From positions 33,964,969-34,028,968 of the forward strand of contig CM038468.1 of the NCBI GenBank assembly GCA_021464415.1: a stretch of DNA of 64,000 nucleotides. The letters run 5' to 3'. Shown piece by piece: positions 10,745-21,318 of this stretch; position 1 is the first letter of the stretch, and every line of letters begins with the position of its first letter. Below the pieces are notes generated by a model that worked only from the letters and a program-made list of their open reading frames with translations, did not search any database and had not been told where the DNA came from. A program made the position numbers and the translations under genes. This DNA comes from Lonicera japonica (Eukaryota > Streptophyta > Magnoliopsida > Dipsacales > Caprifoliaceae).

Positions 10745-10947
10745 ATGATAAAGGGCAAATTTGAGTGGAGCCTATGGCTATTTTGAATAGAAGAATTGTG
10801 AAACAACACAATCATGCAGTGCGACAAGTGCTTATTCAGTGGACCAACTCTGCTCCTGAGGATGCAACTTGGGAAGACTCCACCTTAATTGCAAATCAGT
10901 TTCTAGACTTCAATCCTTGAGGACAAGGATGTTAAAGGGAGGGGTAT

Positions 10948-11310
10948 TGTTGTGATTCTCCTATATTTCTGAGGGCACTATTGTCTTTGTATTTATAGTG
11001 AGAATGAGCTGTGGATAGGAAGTCATATTCTTGTGAGATAAGAAAGCATATTCTTATGAGTTGTGACTGTTGGTAATTGTTGAGGTGTCTAGGTGAGCGG
11101 TCCAATAGTACAAGATATTGTTTTCTTTTTATTTATTTTTTCCTTTCTTTTCCAAAAGGCTATATAAGCCAGAATATATAATAAAGTAAGGTATGAAATG
11201 AAATGGCTTTTGCCCTAAAATGAGGCTCTAACAGTAGATCTTTCAGAGATTGAGTGCATTTTTATTATTAAAATTATAGTAGTAGCCTTAGTAGACCTAG
11301 GCTCACTACA
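10948..11310 (+). repeat. 3' LTR of the gypsy element
   Basis: After the chromodomain stop a purine-rich tract (AAAGGGAGGGGT, 10934-10945) is followed by TGTTGTGATTCTCC, a canonical polypurine-tract/LTR junction. A TATA box (CTATATAAGCC, about 11160-11170) lies in the middle. The right end is put at CTCACTACA (11310) because it ends in CA, but without a 5' LTR for comparison this boundary is uncertain. Confidence 0.6.
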
Positions 11311-11848
11311 GGCATTAGGAAAGCAATTTTCTATAGCAAAAGCACACATATATTGACTCTCTACACTATAAATAAAGGTGTGGGTGATGAAAAGGGAAAA
11401 AGAATGGAGCCTTATTGAGAAATTGGAAACTAACTACACAATCAATCGTCAAAAAATTGAAAAGTCGAAAATTAAAGGAGCTTTATTATATAGAGAGCAT
11501 GAAACGGCAATATAAAACAATGGAAATAGTCTACATGTAGAAATAGTGATAGGAATTTTTTATATTACAAGTAAGGAAGAAATTATATACCATTGGAGAC
11601 CATTTTTTTTTTATCCTTTTCTACACATATAAATATATTGCCAATTAAATATAAAAAAAATTCACAAGGTCCATGACACATAGGATATAAATACACCCCT
11701 ATTCATCCACTTTCTGATTAAACTTTTTAATAAAATTAGGTGGGGATGATCTCCGCATCCCCACCAATTTTTACCAAAAACACCAATCATTTACATGATG
11801 AAAAAAGGAAATACATTCTTTAGTGAAGAGAATGAAACCATTTTTGGA
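11311..11848. other. Spacer without a recognised gene
   Basis: AT-rich sequence between the gypsy 3' LTR and a foldback MITE. A short hairpin, GTGGGGATGATC followed by GCATCCCCACC, is visible near 11740-11763. Nothing else was recognised. Confidence 0.4.
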
Positions 11849-11883
11849 ATGTGTCTGTATATATATATATTTTATACGGGAAA

Positions 11884-12274
11884 ATTTCCTACGCGGATTA
11901 CTGTTCACGGATGAACAGTAAGGATTGGTCCATTTGGCACGCTTTCCAATGAAATTTTTTGATGAAATTTTGTGGGAATGTTCTTCATCGTGTGTAGAAC
12001 ATCTCCACCAAATTTCATCAAAAAATTCAACCGGGAAGTGGGTTAACTACGTGATTGAAAATATTGGTCCAAAAATGGATTTATAAAATCCAATATTTTT
12101 TAATCACGTAGTTAACCCACTTCCTAGTTGAATGTTTTGATGAAATTTGTTGGATATGTTTTACACACGATGAAGAACATCCCCCCAAAATTTCATCAAA
12201 AAATTCCATCAGGAAGCGTGCCAAATTGACCAATCCTTACTGTTCATCCGTGAACAGTAATCCGCGTAGGAAAT
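11884..12274. mobile_element. Foldback-type MITE with arms of about 180 bp
   Basis: The two halves are inverted repeats. ATTTCCTACGCGGATTACTG at 11884 is matched by its complement ending at 12274. The arms stay paired through GGATTGGTC, GGCACGCTT and GTGGGTTAACTACGTGATT, with a loop of about 30 bp near 12075. Weaker pairing extends a further 20-30 bp outside. No coding sequence is present. I could not define a clean target duplication, so the superfamily stays open. Confidence 0.75.
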
Positions 12275-13547
12275 GCTCTGTATATTATACAGCCCCTTCT
12301 CTTAAGGACCAATTTTAAAGGGGGTCAATAGATGAATTTTCTGATGAAACTTTGTGAAGATGATTTATATGATTAGTAGATCATTTCCACCAATTTGTAT
12401 TGAAAAATTGAACCGCAATGAGTGTTAACTAAACATCTAAATTTCAACTGCTTGAATTTTTAGATAAAATATGGTGGCGACGATTTATAAATCATTGAGA
12501 TCATTTTCACCAAATTTCATAAAAAAATTCATTTACTTACCCTCTCAAAATAGTTTTTCTATTTAAAGACCAAAGTGTATTGATAGTGTATATATACACA
12601 CATATGTATCACATATCTATGAATATATATCAGACCCGATCTAAAAAAAGACGATCCTTAATTCAAGAAAAACCAAGGACCATCCATTTTGAAGAATAAA
12701 CAGTTGGATTTTTTAGGAAACTTGGTGAAGATGATAACTACAATGAGTAAATCATCTCCATAAAATTTCTTCAAAAACTTAAAATTAGAAATATATGTAA
12801 TAAAAAAGGTGAAATAAATATTTAATTTTATCCATTAAAATTTTATACGATCGTATAATTAATTAAATAAAATATAGTTTCAAACTTAAAAGGCAGTATT
12901 CTTAATCTTCTTGCCTTGGTCATTGGGCATTAACCAAGTGGCTTATAGCTTGGATCTCAAACAAAATCAACCCCCAACCACCCATAAACACCAATTAGCT
13001 CTCAGAAATAACATAAAATTATAAAAGTCATCACATATCTTAAATATCAAGTGTCTACTCAGAGGCAAAATATTCGCAATGATTATAATAAGAGTGTCTG
13101 CAATTGCACCATAAAAAAATTCAGTATTATTTGAAATAATATATATATATATATATATTTTAATGTATTTTACTTCTTTTAAGGCACCAATTTTTAAAGT
13201 GATAGGTAGTGTATATCTGAAAAATCCTTAAAAAGATATACTTTTTGTATTTTACTTCTTTTGTTGCGAACTTACGACGTTACATGTAAGTTTCTTAAAA
13301 AGATGTAATTTTTTATTTTATCTCAAAAATGACCCATGATGTTCTGAACGGCTGAACCACTTATTTAGAATAGTGAGTTGGGATTTGTTTTGACTCTAAC
13401 TTTTAGACTGATTCTATTACTCCAGAGGAGTTGAATATGTGTTATTCACTCATCCATATGTTGAAATTAGTGTCTTGTATTTTTTTTTTCATAGAGGATA
13501 CATATTCGACTTTTAAAAGACAACCTCTTGCTCTTGGATTGAAGAAC
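12275..13547. other. Spacer with an older, decayed inverted repeat
   Basis: About 12300-12550 shows a weaker inverted repeat (GGACCAATTTTAAAGG... paired with ...TATTTAAAGACC). Its internal motifs (GATGAAA, GAAGATGAT) resemble the neighbouring MITE, suggesting an older relative. The remainder (to 13547) is AT-rich with an AT microsatellite near 13139-13160. No gene was seen. Confidence 0.4.
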
Positions 13548-13919
13548 CTCAATTTGGCCCAAATCTCTCGCTCATCTCTAAAGTTTAATTTCCAGTTCAA
13601 GTATCCTTAAAATTTCTAATTTCGGTTGAAACAACCTTAAAGTTTCTAATTTTGGTTTATGCATCTTTAAAACTTTTTTTTTTCGGTTGAAACATACTTA
13701 AAGTTTCTAATTTTGGTTGAAGCATCCAAAAATGCCCCTTAAAATAGTGACTCTTGACAATCACGCACGTTTTCCATCCATCTTTTTAATGGGGCATCCA
13801 GGTTTGGACAAGCAAGGAAAAATTGGAAACTTTAAGGATTCTTTAACTGAAAATTAAACTTTAGGAATGAGTGAGAGATTTAGGTCAAACTTTAGGAATC
13901 ATTTTTACTAATTACCCAT
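13548..13919. mobile_element. Small TIR element (MITE) with an internal 30-bp tandem repeat
   Basis: The left arm (from about 13548) contains AAATCTCTCGCTCATCTCTA and AAGTTTAATTTCC. The right arm, read in reverse complement from about 13899, has AAATCTCTCACTCATTCCTA and AAGTTTAATTTTC. Between them a unit of the type CTTAAAGTTTCTAATTTTGG recurs with starts at 13605, 13635, 13665 and 13696. No protein frame is present. The outer right end TACTAATTACCC is a common MITE tip in plants, but the left tip is poorly preserved. Confidence 0.6.
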
Positions 13920-14443
13920 ATTTTTCACATATATAGTAGTTATTCATGGACAACCTAGTACAGATATTGCTTGTGGGTACGACTATACTAGAGGCATCAG
14001 ATTTCTTCCGGTTCACATCATTAGGGAATTCAACAAATTCTCCTTACAACTTAAATTCAAGTTGAAGGAGTGGAAAATTATGAAATGGGCAAAACCTAGA
14101 CTAATTAAACAAGGAATAAACACTCCAGAAAAAAAGAAAAAAAAAACTCACAATTTTATTGAACAATAGTTTGCCTTTTACAATTACAAAGAAACCCAGT
14201 TATAAGGAGGAAATTGCAAGAAAGGAAATAAATTCAAAATAATTGCCAAAAATAGAAAATCGTAGACATCGTGGGATCCTATGGTGTTGATGCCAAGAAT
14301 CATGCAGGATTTGATAGAAGTCAAATTTAACCTTCCTAGTTCAGCTTATTTCCAAATTGAATCTAGTCACAAATAGTAAATTTGCCGATTCAAATGCCTA
14401 AATTGTGAAATTTGACAAAAAATTTCCGTGCATCCCTACCAAA
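13920..14443. other. 3' flank of the CYP716-like gene
   Basis: AT-rich sequence downstream (minus-strand sense) of the P450 stop codon. It should include its 3' UTR, but no polyadenylation site could be fixed. No other gene was seen. Confidence 0.4.
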
Positions 14444-16675
14444 TTAGCTTTGATGGGGAAAAAGCCTAATTGGAAGTCCGTTAACTGGCATCGGAAGCGG
14501 GTCATATGCAATCTTTTCATTTGGAATTAGCTTTTCCCATCTGAATTTTGTTACTAACCTATGCATAAAGGTTAGTACTTCCAAACGAGCAAAATCGCTT
14601 CTTGGGCACATCCTTGGTCCTCCTCCAAATGGTACAAAAGTGAACGGTATCGGCCCTTTTCCTTCGAACCTTGACGGATCAAACTTCTCTGGATCCGAAA
14701 AGTATTTTGGATCTTTATGCGTTGTATGTACAGTCCAAAAATCCTGATAATGAAATAATTTTATGAATAATTAATATTTGACAATTATAAGAAATTAATG
14801 CTAGATGACCCAAGAAAAAAAATATTCCCAATATTCGGGCCCTAGCCTGTGTGGTAATTCACTGGTAAATGCATCCAAACCATTAATCACTTTATGTCAA
14901 TCTCCTATATTTTTGTGCACGTGTGGTTCAAATTCATTTAGGCTACAACATTTGGGATAATTTTGGGCATAAATTATTTCTCCCATACTTTTTTTAGTAA
15001 ATCATGTTTTCAAGAAGGCGAACCAGTACCCTTTTACAACTTTCAACATACTAACCAACTGATTATATAGAAAGTATACCTTCCATCCCTTGGGAATTTA
15101 GAAGTTCCCGTAAGTAAAATTGCTTATAGCTTCTTTGAAATTTCCAGTAGCAGGAGGCACAAGTCTTAAAACTTCATTTATAACATTACGAGAATACTTC
15201 ATCTTTTGCATATCTTCCCAGCTCAACAACTCTTCTGACCCTTTCGATTTCGCAATCTTGAGTTGTTCTATTAATCAAGACAAACATTTTTTAGGAAAAA
15301 TAAGACTTGAAAAATCTTAAATGCAGGTGTACAAACTAGAGTGACAACAACGAAATTAGTCAAGTGAAGATATATATATATAGAGAGGGGATCCGTTTCT
15401 GGTACGAACCAATCCTTTTGGATTGGTTCTTTTACGATAGTTTTCCGTTATAAAAACATTTGGGGGTATTTTTTATGACGCAAAACCGTCATAAAAATGA
15501 TCAATTTGTACATACCGGTCCGCACCTGAAATTTCACGTATATATAGATGCCCAAATATATATTTATTTAGGGGCTTTTAGGATTTGGTCCCCATTTAAA
15601 AAGAAGAAAAAGAAGAAAGAGTTAGTGTACCGCATCCTACAAACGTTCAAAGATAAGGACCTGCCCTAATTTTTCCATTAAATTATTTATGTATTTATTT
15701 CATTCTTAGAAATCTTCATTTACCTTCAAGGACTTTGGCATAGACATCAGGATGGTCCGCAAGAAAATAGATGACAAAGCTCATTAGGATGGTTATAGTT
15801 TCATTGCTAGCAAACAATATACCCAAGATAAGGATAGGGATCTCTATCTCCTTTAAAAACTTGCCTTCCTCATCAGTCCATACAAGCATTTTTGATAACA
15901 AGTCATGCGGACATTCCACATCTTTCTTCTCAGACAAATCTCTTCTCCTCTGCTTGATAATCGGCAAAAGCTCTTTTCTAATCAAAATCGCAGCCTTTAT
16001 AGCATGATTAAAAGCGGTGCCCGGAAAATTTATGGGCACCGAAAATAGCCCCTTGGTTACAAGCTTGAAACTGTTAGCAATCCTGGCGATGAGCTGAGGA
16101 TCTTCGACACTCACGAATAGATGACAAGCCAAAGAGAAGGCCAAGTTTTGTGATAGAGGGACAATTTTGACTTCTCTACTAGGAGTACTGCATTCTCTCT
16201 CGATGTAATTCCTTGCTGTATAATCCATCATAGGTACGTACTTTTGGAGTGCTTCGGGCTTGACAAATTGGGAAAGAATCTTGTGCGTTTTATTAGCAGT
16301 AATCAGTGGGGATGGGCTGGGGGAGAAAATAATTTTCAAAGAATTGTGTGGGAGACATGTAACTAGGAGCTTGTTTTCGTTAGAGAACAACAACTTGTTG
16401 CCCGCAGGGCCACAAAAGACGGCCATTGTATCACCCCCGATAGACGTTTTAAATATCTCCGGGGAATATTTTTTCATTCTTTCATTGATGAATCTCTCTG
16501 GGTGACCAGCCCGGCCAGTGCTGATGAATTGGAGTGTTTCTCCGATGACTGGCCATCCAGTTTTGCCCGGTGGAAGTTTTGTTTTGTTGCTTTTGGTTTT
16601 GTAGATGAAAAATAAAATGAGAAAGGATGGTATAAAGAGGAGTCCTATAAGAAGAGATGAGAGGAAGAGATCCAT
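14444..16675 (-). pseudogene. CYP716: CYP716-family cytochrome P450 (triterpenoid oxidase-like), disabled
   Basis: Three exons with GT-AG junctions: 15724-16675, 15080-15267 and 14444-14743, together 480 codons, the normal CYP716A length. The N-terminal membrane helix is followed by LPPGKTGWPVIGETLQFIST. ExxR (EVLR) and PERF-type (DPSRF) motifs are present. CYP716A enzymes are ER-bound monooxygenases that typically oxidise amyrin or lupeol triterpenes. Codon 374, in exon 2, is TAA (15098-15100) where the family has a sense codon before IPKGWK; this would remove the haem-binding domain. In exon 3 the haem loop reads [10 protein letters not shown], so the near-invariant Gly two after the Cys is Arg. 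The I-helix motif reads ASNETI instead of (A/G)GxDTA. Three separate changes at key sites argue for a pseudogene or a relaxed paralogue. Confidence 0.88.
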
Positions 16676-16764
16676 TGGAGCTAGTTATGGTTCTTATAAA
16701 TTTTCTCTCTCTTTTCTTGTTAGAACATGAAGATGATGTGCTATACTAGGTTCAGATGTGTTGT

Positions 16765-16772
16765 ATTATATA
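16765..16772 (-). promoter_or_regulatory. Candidate TATA box of the CYP716-like gene
   Basis: TATATAAT on the minus strand, about 90 bp upstream of the P450 ATG (16675), is at a plausible distance for a plant core promoter. No experimental start site is available. Confidence 0.45.
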
Positions 16773-17773
16773 GACAAATGAAAGAAATACTTTTGAAAAT
16801 CTAATCTTAATGGACCTTTATTTTCATCTAATAATTTGTCCACCATTAATTGAATGTAGCCTGCTAATAGTAAATTTAAGTATTTGTAGATCTAGATTCT
16901 GACTTAATTTCTACTTTTACTGAATAATATAGAGAAATATATACTGCTTACCTTTACAACAAACCATTTTCCATGACTTGTAGTAAATCAAGTTTCTTTA
17001 AGGCATTCTATCAAACACTTTGTAAGCATTGAAAACAGTCCCCATATACTACAAACGAATTAGGTTTAGTAATCAAGGCACCTTAATATGTACTGTTATT
17101 TCAATATAAAAGTGAAAAACATAAAAGATACAAATAGGATACGAAATCGAACACTACGGATCCGTTTGATAAGAACATGGAAAAGAAAAATAAAAACACT
17201 TGATTTGATAAGAAGTTGAAAAATAAGTTGAGGGCATACGATAAGATACCCCCATTTCATGCTTATTTTATGAGTATATATCTTCTGTCCTTCATAATTT
17301 TTTATGAAAATTTTTTCTTCCTCAACCTCTGCATGTCCCTGCATGTGACCTATGGATATTAAGTTCAAATAATGGATTTTTCGTTTGAAAAAGTGACTGG
17401 GACGTTTAAGTTAAAAAGAAAGTAAGACGTAACTTAAATTTTAAATATTAAAATGAGACGAATCTAATTTTAAAGACTAAAATGAGAAAGCTAAGAAATT
17501 TTAAACATATGACTTTTGTAATTTAGTATTAAACTTTCTGTTTTTAAAAAAAATGTATAGCTCCACCCCTACATGTGGCAAATGAATATTTATTACAAAA
17601 ATAGATTTATTTATTTTTTTGTTTTAAAACATAAAGTGACATCTCAATTAAATAGAAAAAAAAAGCAATTCAAACTTTGAATACCAAAATAAAATAAATG
17701 AAATTTTAAAGACCAAAATGATAATGAAAGCAAAGTTTACGCAGATAAAATGTGAACTATCCATTTGTCGCAT
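16773..17773. other. Upstream flank of the CYP716-like gene, no gene seen
   Basis: AT-rich sequence up to the left duplication of the SINE (17774-17788). Short frames on the minus strand (about 17096-17368 and 17648-17881) show no recognisable protein, and the second overlaps the SINE. Confidence 0.4.
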
Positions 17774-17788
17774 GAAGGTGATTAGTTG

Positions 17789-17974
17789 ATAATCACAAAC
17801 TGTAGCCTGGTGGCTAATCATCTTAGGTTCGAGTTCTGGGGTCGACTGGGAGCTCCCCAGGTCGATTCCTGACAACAGCAAATCAATCTGTCGCGTGAGT
17901 GGGAATTAATCGAGGTGCGCAAAAGCTAGTCCGGACATTCCATAGAACAATGCCCCCGAACCCAAAAAAAAAAA
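17789..17974 (+). mobile_element. tRNA-derived SINE
   Basis: This 186-bp element is bounded by the 15-bp direct repeat GAAGGTGATTAGTTG (17774-17788 and 17975-17989) and ends in an A-run (17964-17974). It has pol III box-A-like sequence (TAGCCTGGTGGC, 17803-17814). Its B box is GGTTCGAGTTC (17826-17836). Box spacing, size, A-tail and target duplication all fit a plant tRNA-type SINE. It carries no protein and would depend on LINE machinery for movement. Confidence 0.85.
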
Positions 17975-17989
17975 GAAGGTGATTAGTTG

Positions 17990-20269
17990 GTTGGTTTAAC
18001 TTTATTTAGACGAATTTTTCTCCCCGACAATTTGTGAAAGTGCGACTTCAAAATGGCTAAATAAATGCCTAACGCTAGGTAGGCCGGCAGGGTCAGTCAT
18101 CACTCATTTGTACTTTCAGTTTGAATGCATATCATTTTTGATTCCTTTTTTATATTTATATACTTCTTTTTTTTTTTTTTTTTTGGACATTTGTGGATGC
18201 ATGAGCCTATCAGTTTGACTCTTGGTGAGAAATCGAATTTGAGATAATGTGCTAAATTATTCAATTTCAAGTATTTGTTTACGTTGAGGCAACTCTATGA
18301 TGTTATGCATATTACTCTTATTTAAAATTAAGTATTGTCTGTGCTGAGAGATACAGCAATATAAAACTAATAATAAAGAAATAATTGTTAAATTTTTAAT
18401 ATTTTAAAATTATTTTTATCGACAAATGTTTTTAATAATTATAAGATATGTATAAATTAATAATATTAACATACACTTACTTAAAAACACAACATATGAA
18501 AACTAAAAGCCTGAAAATTCTACGGTCAACATGGCTTTCTAAGTTTTTGTAGTGTTTTGTTTGACTGCTTTTGTGGGTTTTTTTTTATGTTCAAAGTAAA
18601 ATGGACAAAGTAAAAGATACTAATAATATAAAAATATTAAGATTGGGAAAAAATGTGTGTGACAACAATTCAAAATATACATAAAAAAACTACATATTCA
18701 AAAAGTCACACAACAAAATTGCTAAATCATGAATTAAAATTTTTTATCATCGGGATGGCAATAGGCTGGATTTTAATAAACCCACATAAATGATCTATTA
18801 TAGATAGAGATGGTTTGGTAATCTGAACTCGAGCCACCTAATGAATCTCCGACCATACCCAACTGAGGTGGATGTTACAATTAAATCCAAATCCATCTTA
18901 CAACCTCATTAGGGTTGGGTTAGACTCTTTTACCATCCCTAATCATTCACCATTATATTCAAAATTTTAAATTCAATTTCTAAAAGGAGTTACTTGTCAT
19001 GTTGGCAATAAAATTGAAAATAATTAGTACAACAATATTATATATTTTTGAAATTTTAATTTTAAACATATAATATCATTCTTAGTAACATTGTATAAAA
19101 AAGAAATATATATTTTTTTAAAAACTATTTAAGTTTGTAAAATATTAAACAATTTTTTTATTTTTAAACTAACGGAAGAATTTGGCCGCATCTAGGTTTG
19201 ACATTAATTTAAATTGATAGTAAATAATTTGAATGCAAGTTAAATGAAGAAAAAGTGGGTTACAATAGTTTTTCATGAATCTTAGTTTTAAACATAATTT
19301 TATAGTCATGATTAATCTTATTTTATAGATCTCGATAAGTGTATTTAAAGTTAATGTATTTTAAATTTTAAAAAGAAGCTGATGATCGAAAAAAGTGAAG
19401 GCAAATTCGTGGAATATGGGAAAAAAAGTTATTAATTTCTTTGATTTGATGTTTTAACACATTTAATGGCCCAAAAATTGTTAATTTCTTTGATTTGATT
19501 TTTTGTGTCGCCATGCGATTCAACCGGAAATACCTAGTTATATAAATTAGATTCCAATCCATTTTATATATAGACAGAAAATTCATGTGAGCTGGGGTAG
19601 AGAGAAAGGCAAACTAATTAGCATTTATATCTAGAGGGGTAGAAAGAAACTAAGAGGACGTCCAACAATACTCTCTTACTACATACAACCTATGTTATGC
19701 TTGAGTACGTAAAACTTGTCGCATTATAATTTTAACAAAAAACTGCTCGTACCAATATATATATATATATATATATGTATCTAAAAACTATAAAAAATCA
19801 TAGCATAATAATTTCATATATATATATGGGTAACGCAATGGGGGGTATGTATTTCCCACTAAAACTTATGGTGGATAACTCTTTATTTTAACGCGTTTTT
19901 GTTGTATTTAAGGAAAATAATTCTTGAAATGTTGCTTTACGAACTATATCACGGATGTTGAATATGATATTCACTTGATATTATTACTAATTTGTAGTAT
20001 AACTTATTATGATATATATACACACATCCTATTAGACCTGTCAAATAACTACAATAATCTATAATTAACTACTATTTATATTTTTCAATAGAAGAAAATG
20101 AATTTCGTAGAACATTGCCATCACAATATAACGCCACTACATGTGATTATTGTAATGAAATTAGGCTTCAATTGATTTAATATGAAAGTGTTTCTAAATG
20201 TTATTGTGGAATGCAATAATACTTTTATATAATGCCAAGTATTCACACCTGAAACAGACACTTAGGAGA
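17990..20269. other. Intergenic AT-rich region, no gene seen
   Basis: It contains a T-run at about 18168-18184 and AT microsatellites near 19758-19777. A possible small hAT-like MITE lies at about 18755-18938, with a GGGATGGCAATAGG-like left end and a TTACCATCCC right end but no clear duplication. No conserved protein frame was found. Confidence 0.4.
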
Positions 20270-20745
20270 CATAAATTATGTCTCCTAAGAATTGATGTAT
20301 GTTTCCTAAAGCTTAGGCGACATAGGGTATGTCGCCTAAGATCTAAGGTGACACAAGAATAATACAAATGTCACCTAAGATTTGGCCACTTAGGCGATAT
20401 ACCAAATTGAGTATGTCGCTTAAGTCGTTTACTTATGAGACATACTCTATTTCCTATGTCGCCTAAGTCAACCACTTAAACGACATACTCAATTTGGTAT
20501 GTCGCCTAAGTGTTTGAATTAGAAGACATAAAAAGTAGATTATGTCTCCTAAGTGGTCCACTTAAGAGACATACTCTATATCTTATGTCTCATAAGTCAA
20601 CCACTTAAGCGACATTATCTATTTGATATATCACCTAAGTGGTAATTTTAAGAGACATACTGATGAAAGTATGTTGCCTAAGCATATTTGGTTAAAAGTA
20701 TTTGATCACCACTTAAGCGATATACTTTCATTTGTATGTCTCCTA
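20270..20745. repeat. Array of hairpin units based on CTTAGGCGACATA
   Basis: About ten inverted-repeat units follow one another. Each has an arm like CACTTAAGCGACATAC, a short spacer, and the complementary arm GTATGTCGCCTAAGTG. Arm starts near 20389, 20430, 20470, 20513, 20556, 20598 and 20643 give a period of about 42 bp. Arms differ by point changes (GCGAC, GAGAC, ACGAC) that are usually matched on the partner strand. Subterminal arrays of this form are known from CACTA-type transposons, but no CACTA termini were found around this one. Confidence 0.75.
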
Positions 20746-21277
20746 AGAGGTTCTAGACAGGCTGTATCATTGTACAGCCACACTTTCACTTTTATACAAA
20801 TCAACATGCATTATAAATTTGATACTAATTCATTCACATAAAATCTTTTTTACAAATCAACCTGCATTATAAATTTGATACCAATTCATTCACACACAAT
20901 GTTGAAACTGAAATTACAATCCAAATAGAAAGAATTGAATTCCACATCAAACAAAATTCATAAATATCAAGCCACAAAATATGCAACCATGTACAAGCAT
21001 ACATATAAATTGATATACAAGCACAAACAGTTGTGGTGGTCGCGTTGCTGTCCGTAGTAGAACAGGCAGAGAGCAACAGTGGCAACGTTGGCGAGTCCTG
21101 CAATGACGACAACGAAGCAGCGGGTAAGGTGTTCTACAATGCCAACAATCGCTCTTTGATCTATTGGCGAGTGATAGGCATAGTACTAGTCCTAATCTGA
21201 GGCATCATAACTTGAAACAAATTACTAAATTAAATGGTCAAATTATTTAATTATTTAAGTTGATATACGTATCATTA

Positions 21278-21318
<41 letters not shown>

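Larger units (their letters stand above)
6482..11310 (+). mobile_element. Degenerate Ty3/gypsy chromovirus, 5'-truncated, split by a solo LTR
   Basis: The element runs in pol order protease end, reverse transcriptase, RNase H, integrase, chromodomain, polypurine tract, 3' LTR, all on the plus strand and all broken by stops. The 5' LTR, gag and most of the protease are missing; sequence before 6482 is the unrelated repeat R. A 1373-bp solo LTR (9372-10744) is nested in it, with coding similarity resuming at about 10750. The chromodomain-like tail (VRQVLIQWTNSAPEDATWED, 10819-10878) ends at TGA 10918-10920. The integrase style (PVGLLQPLPIPEQAWQ, then MDFIEGLPKS) is most like the Reina group, which I infer with moderate confidence. 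Confidence 0.85.

Noticed and set aside
10444..10827. Minus-strand frame of 127 codons
   Set aside because: It lies mostly inside the solo LTR, crosses its right boundary into gypsy sequence, and matches no known protein.
17801..17840. Possible tRNA gene
   Set aside because: A and B boxes are present, but there is no cloverleaf. The A-tail and 15-bp target duplication show that it is a SINE.
18535..20160. TTTTTGTAGTG (about 18543) and CACTACATG (about 20138) as CACTA termini near the hairpin array
   Set aside because: They are in the wrong order and orientation to enclose the array and are not followed by matching inverted repeats.
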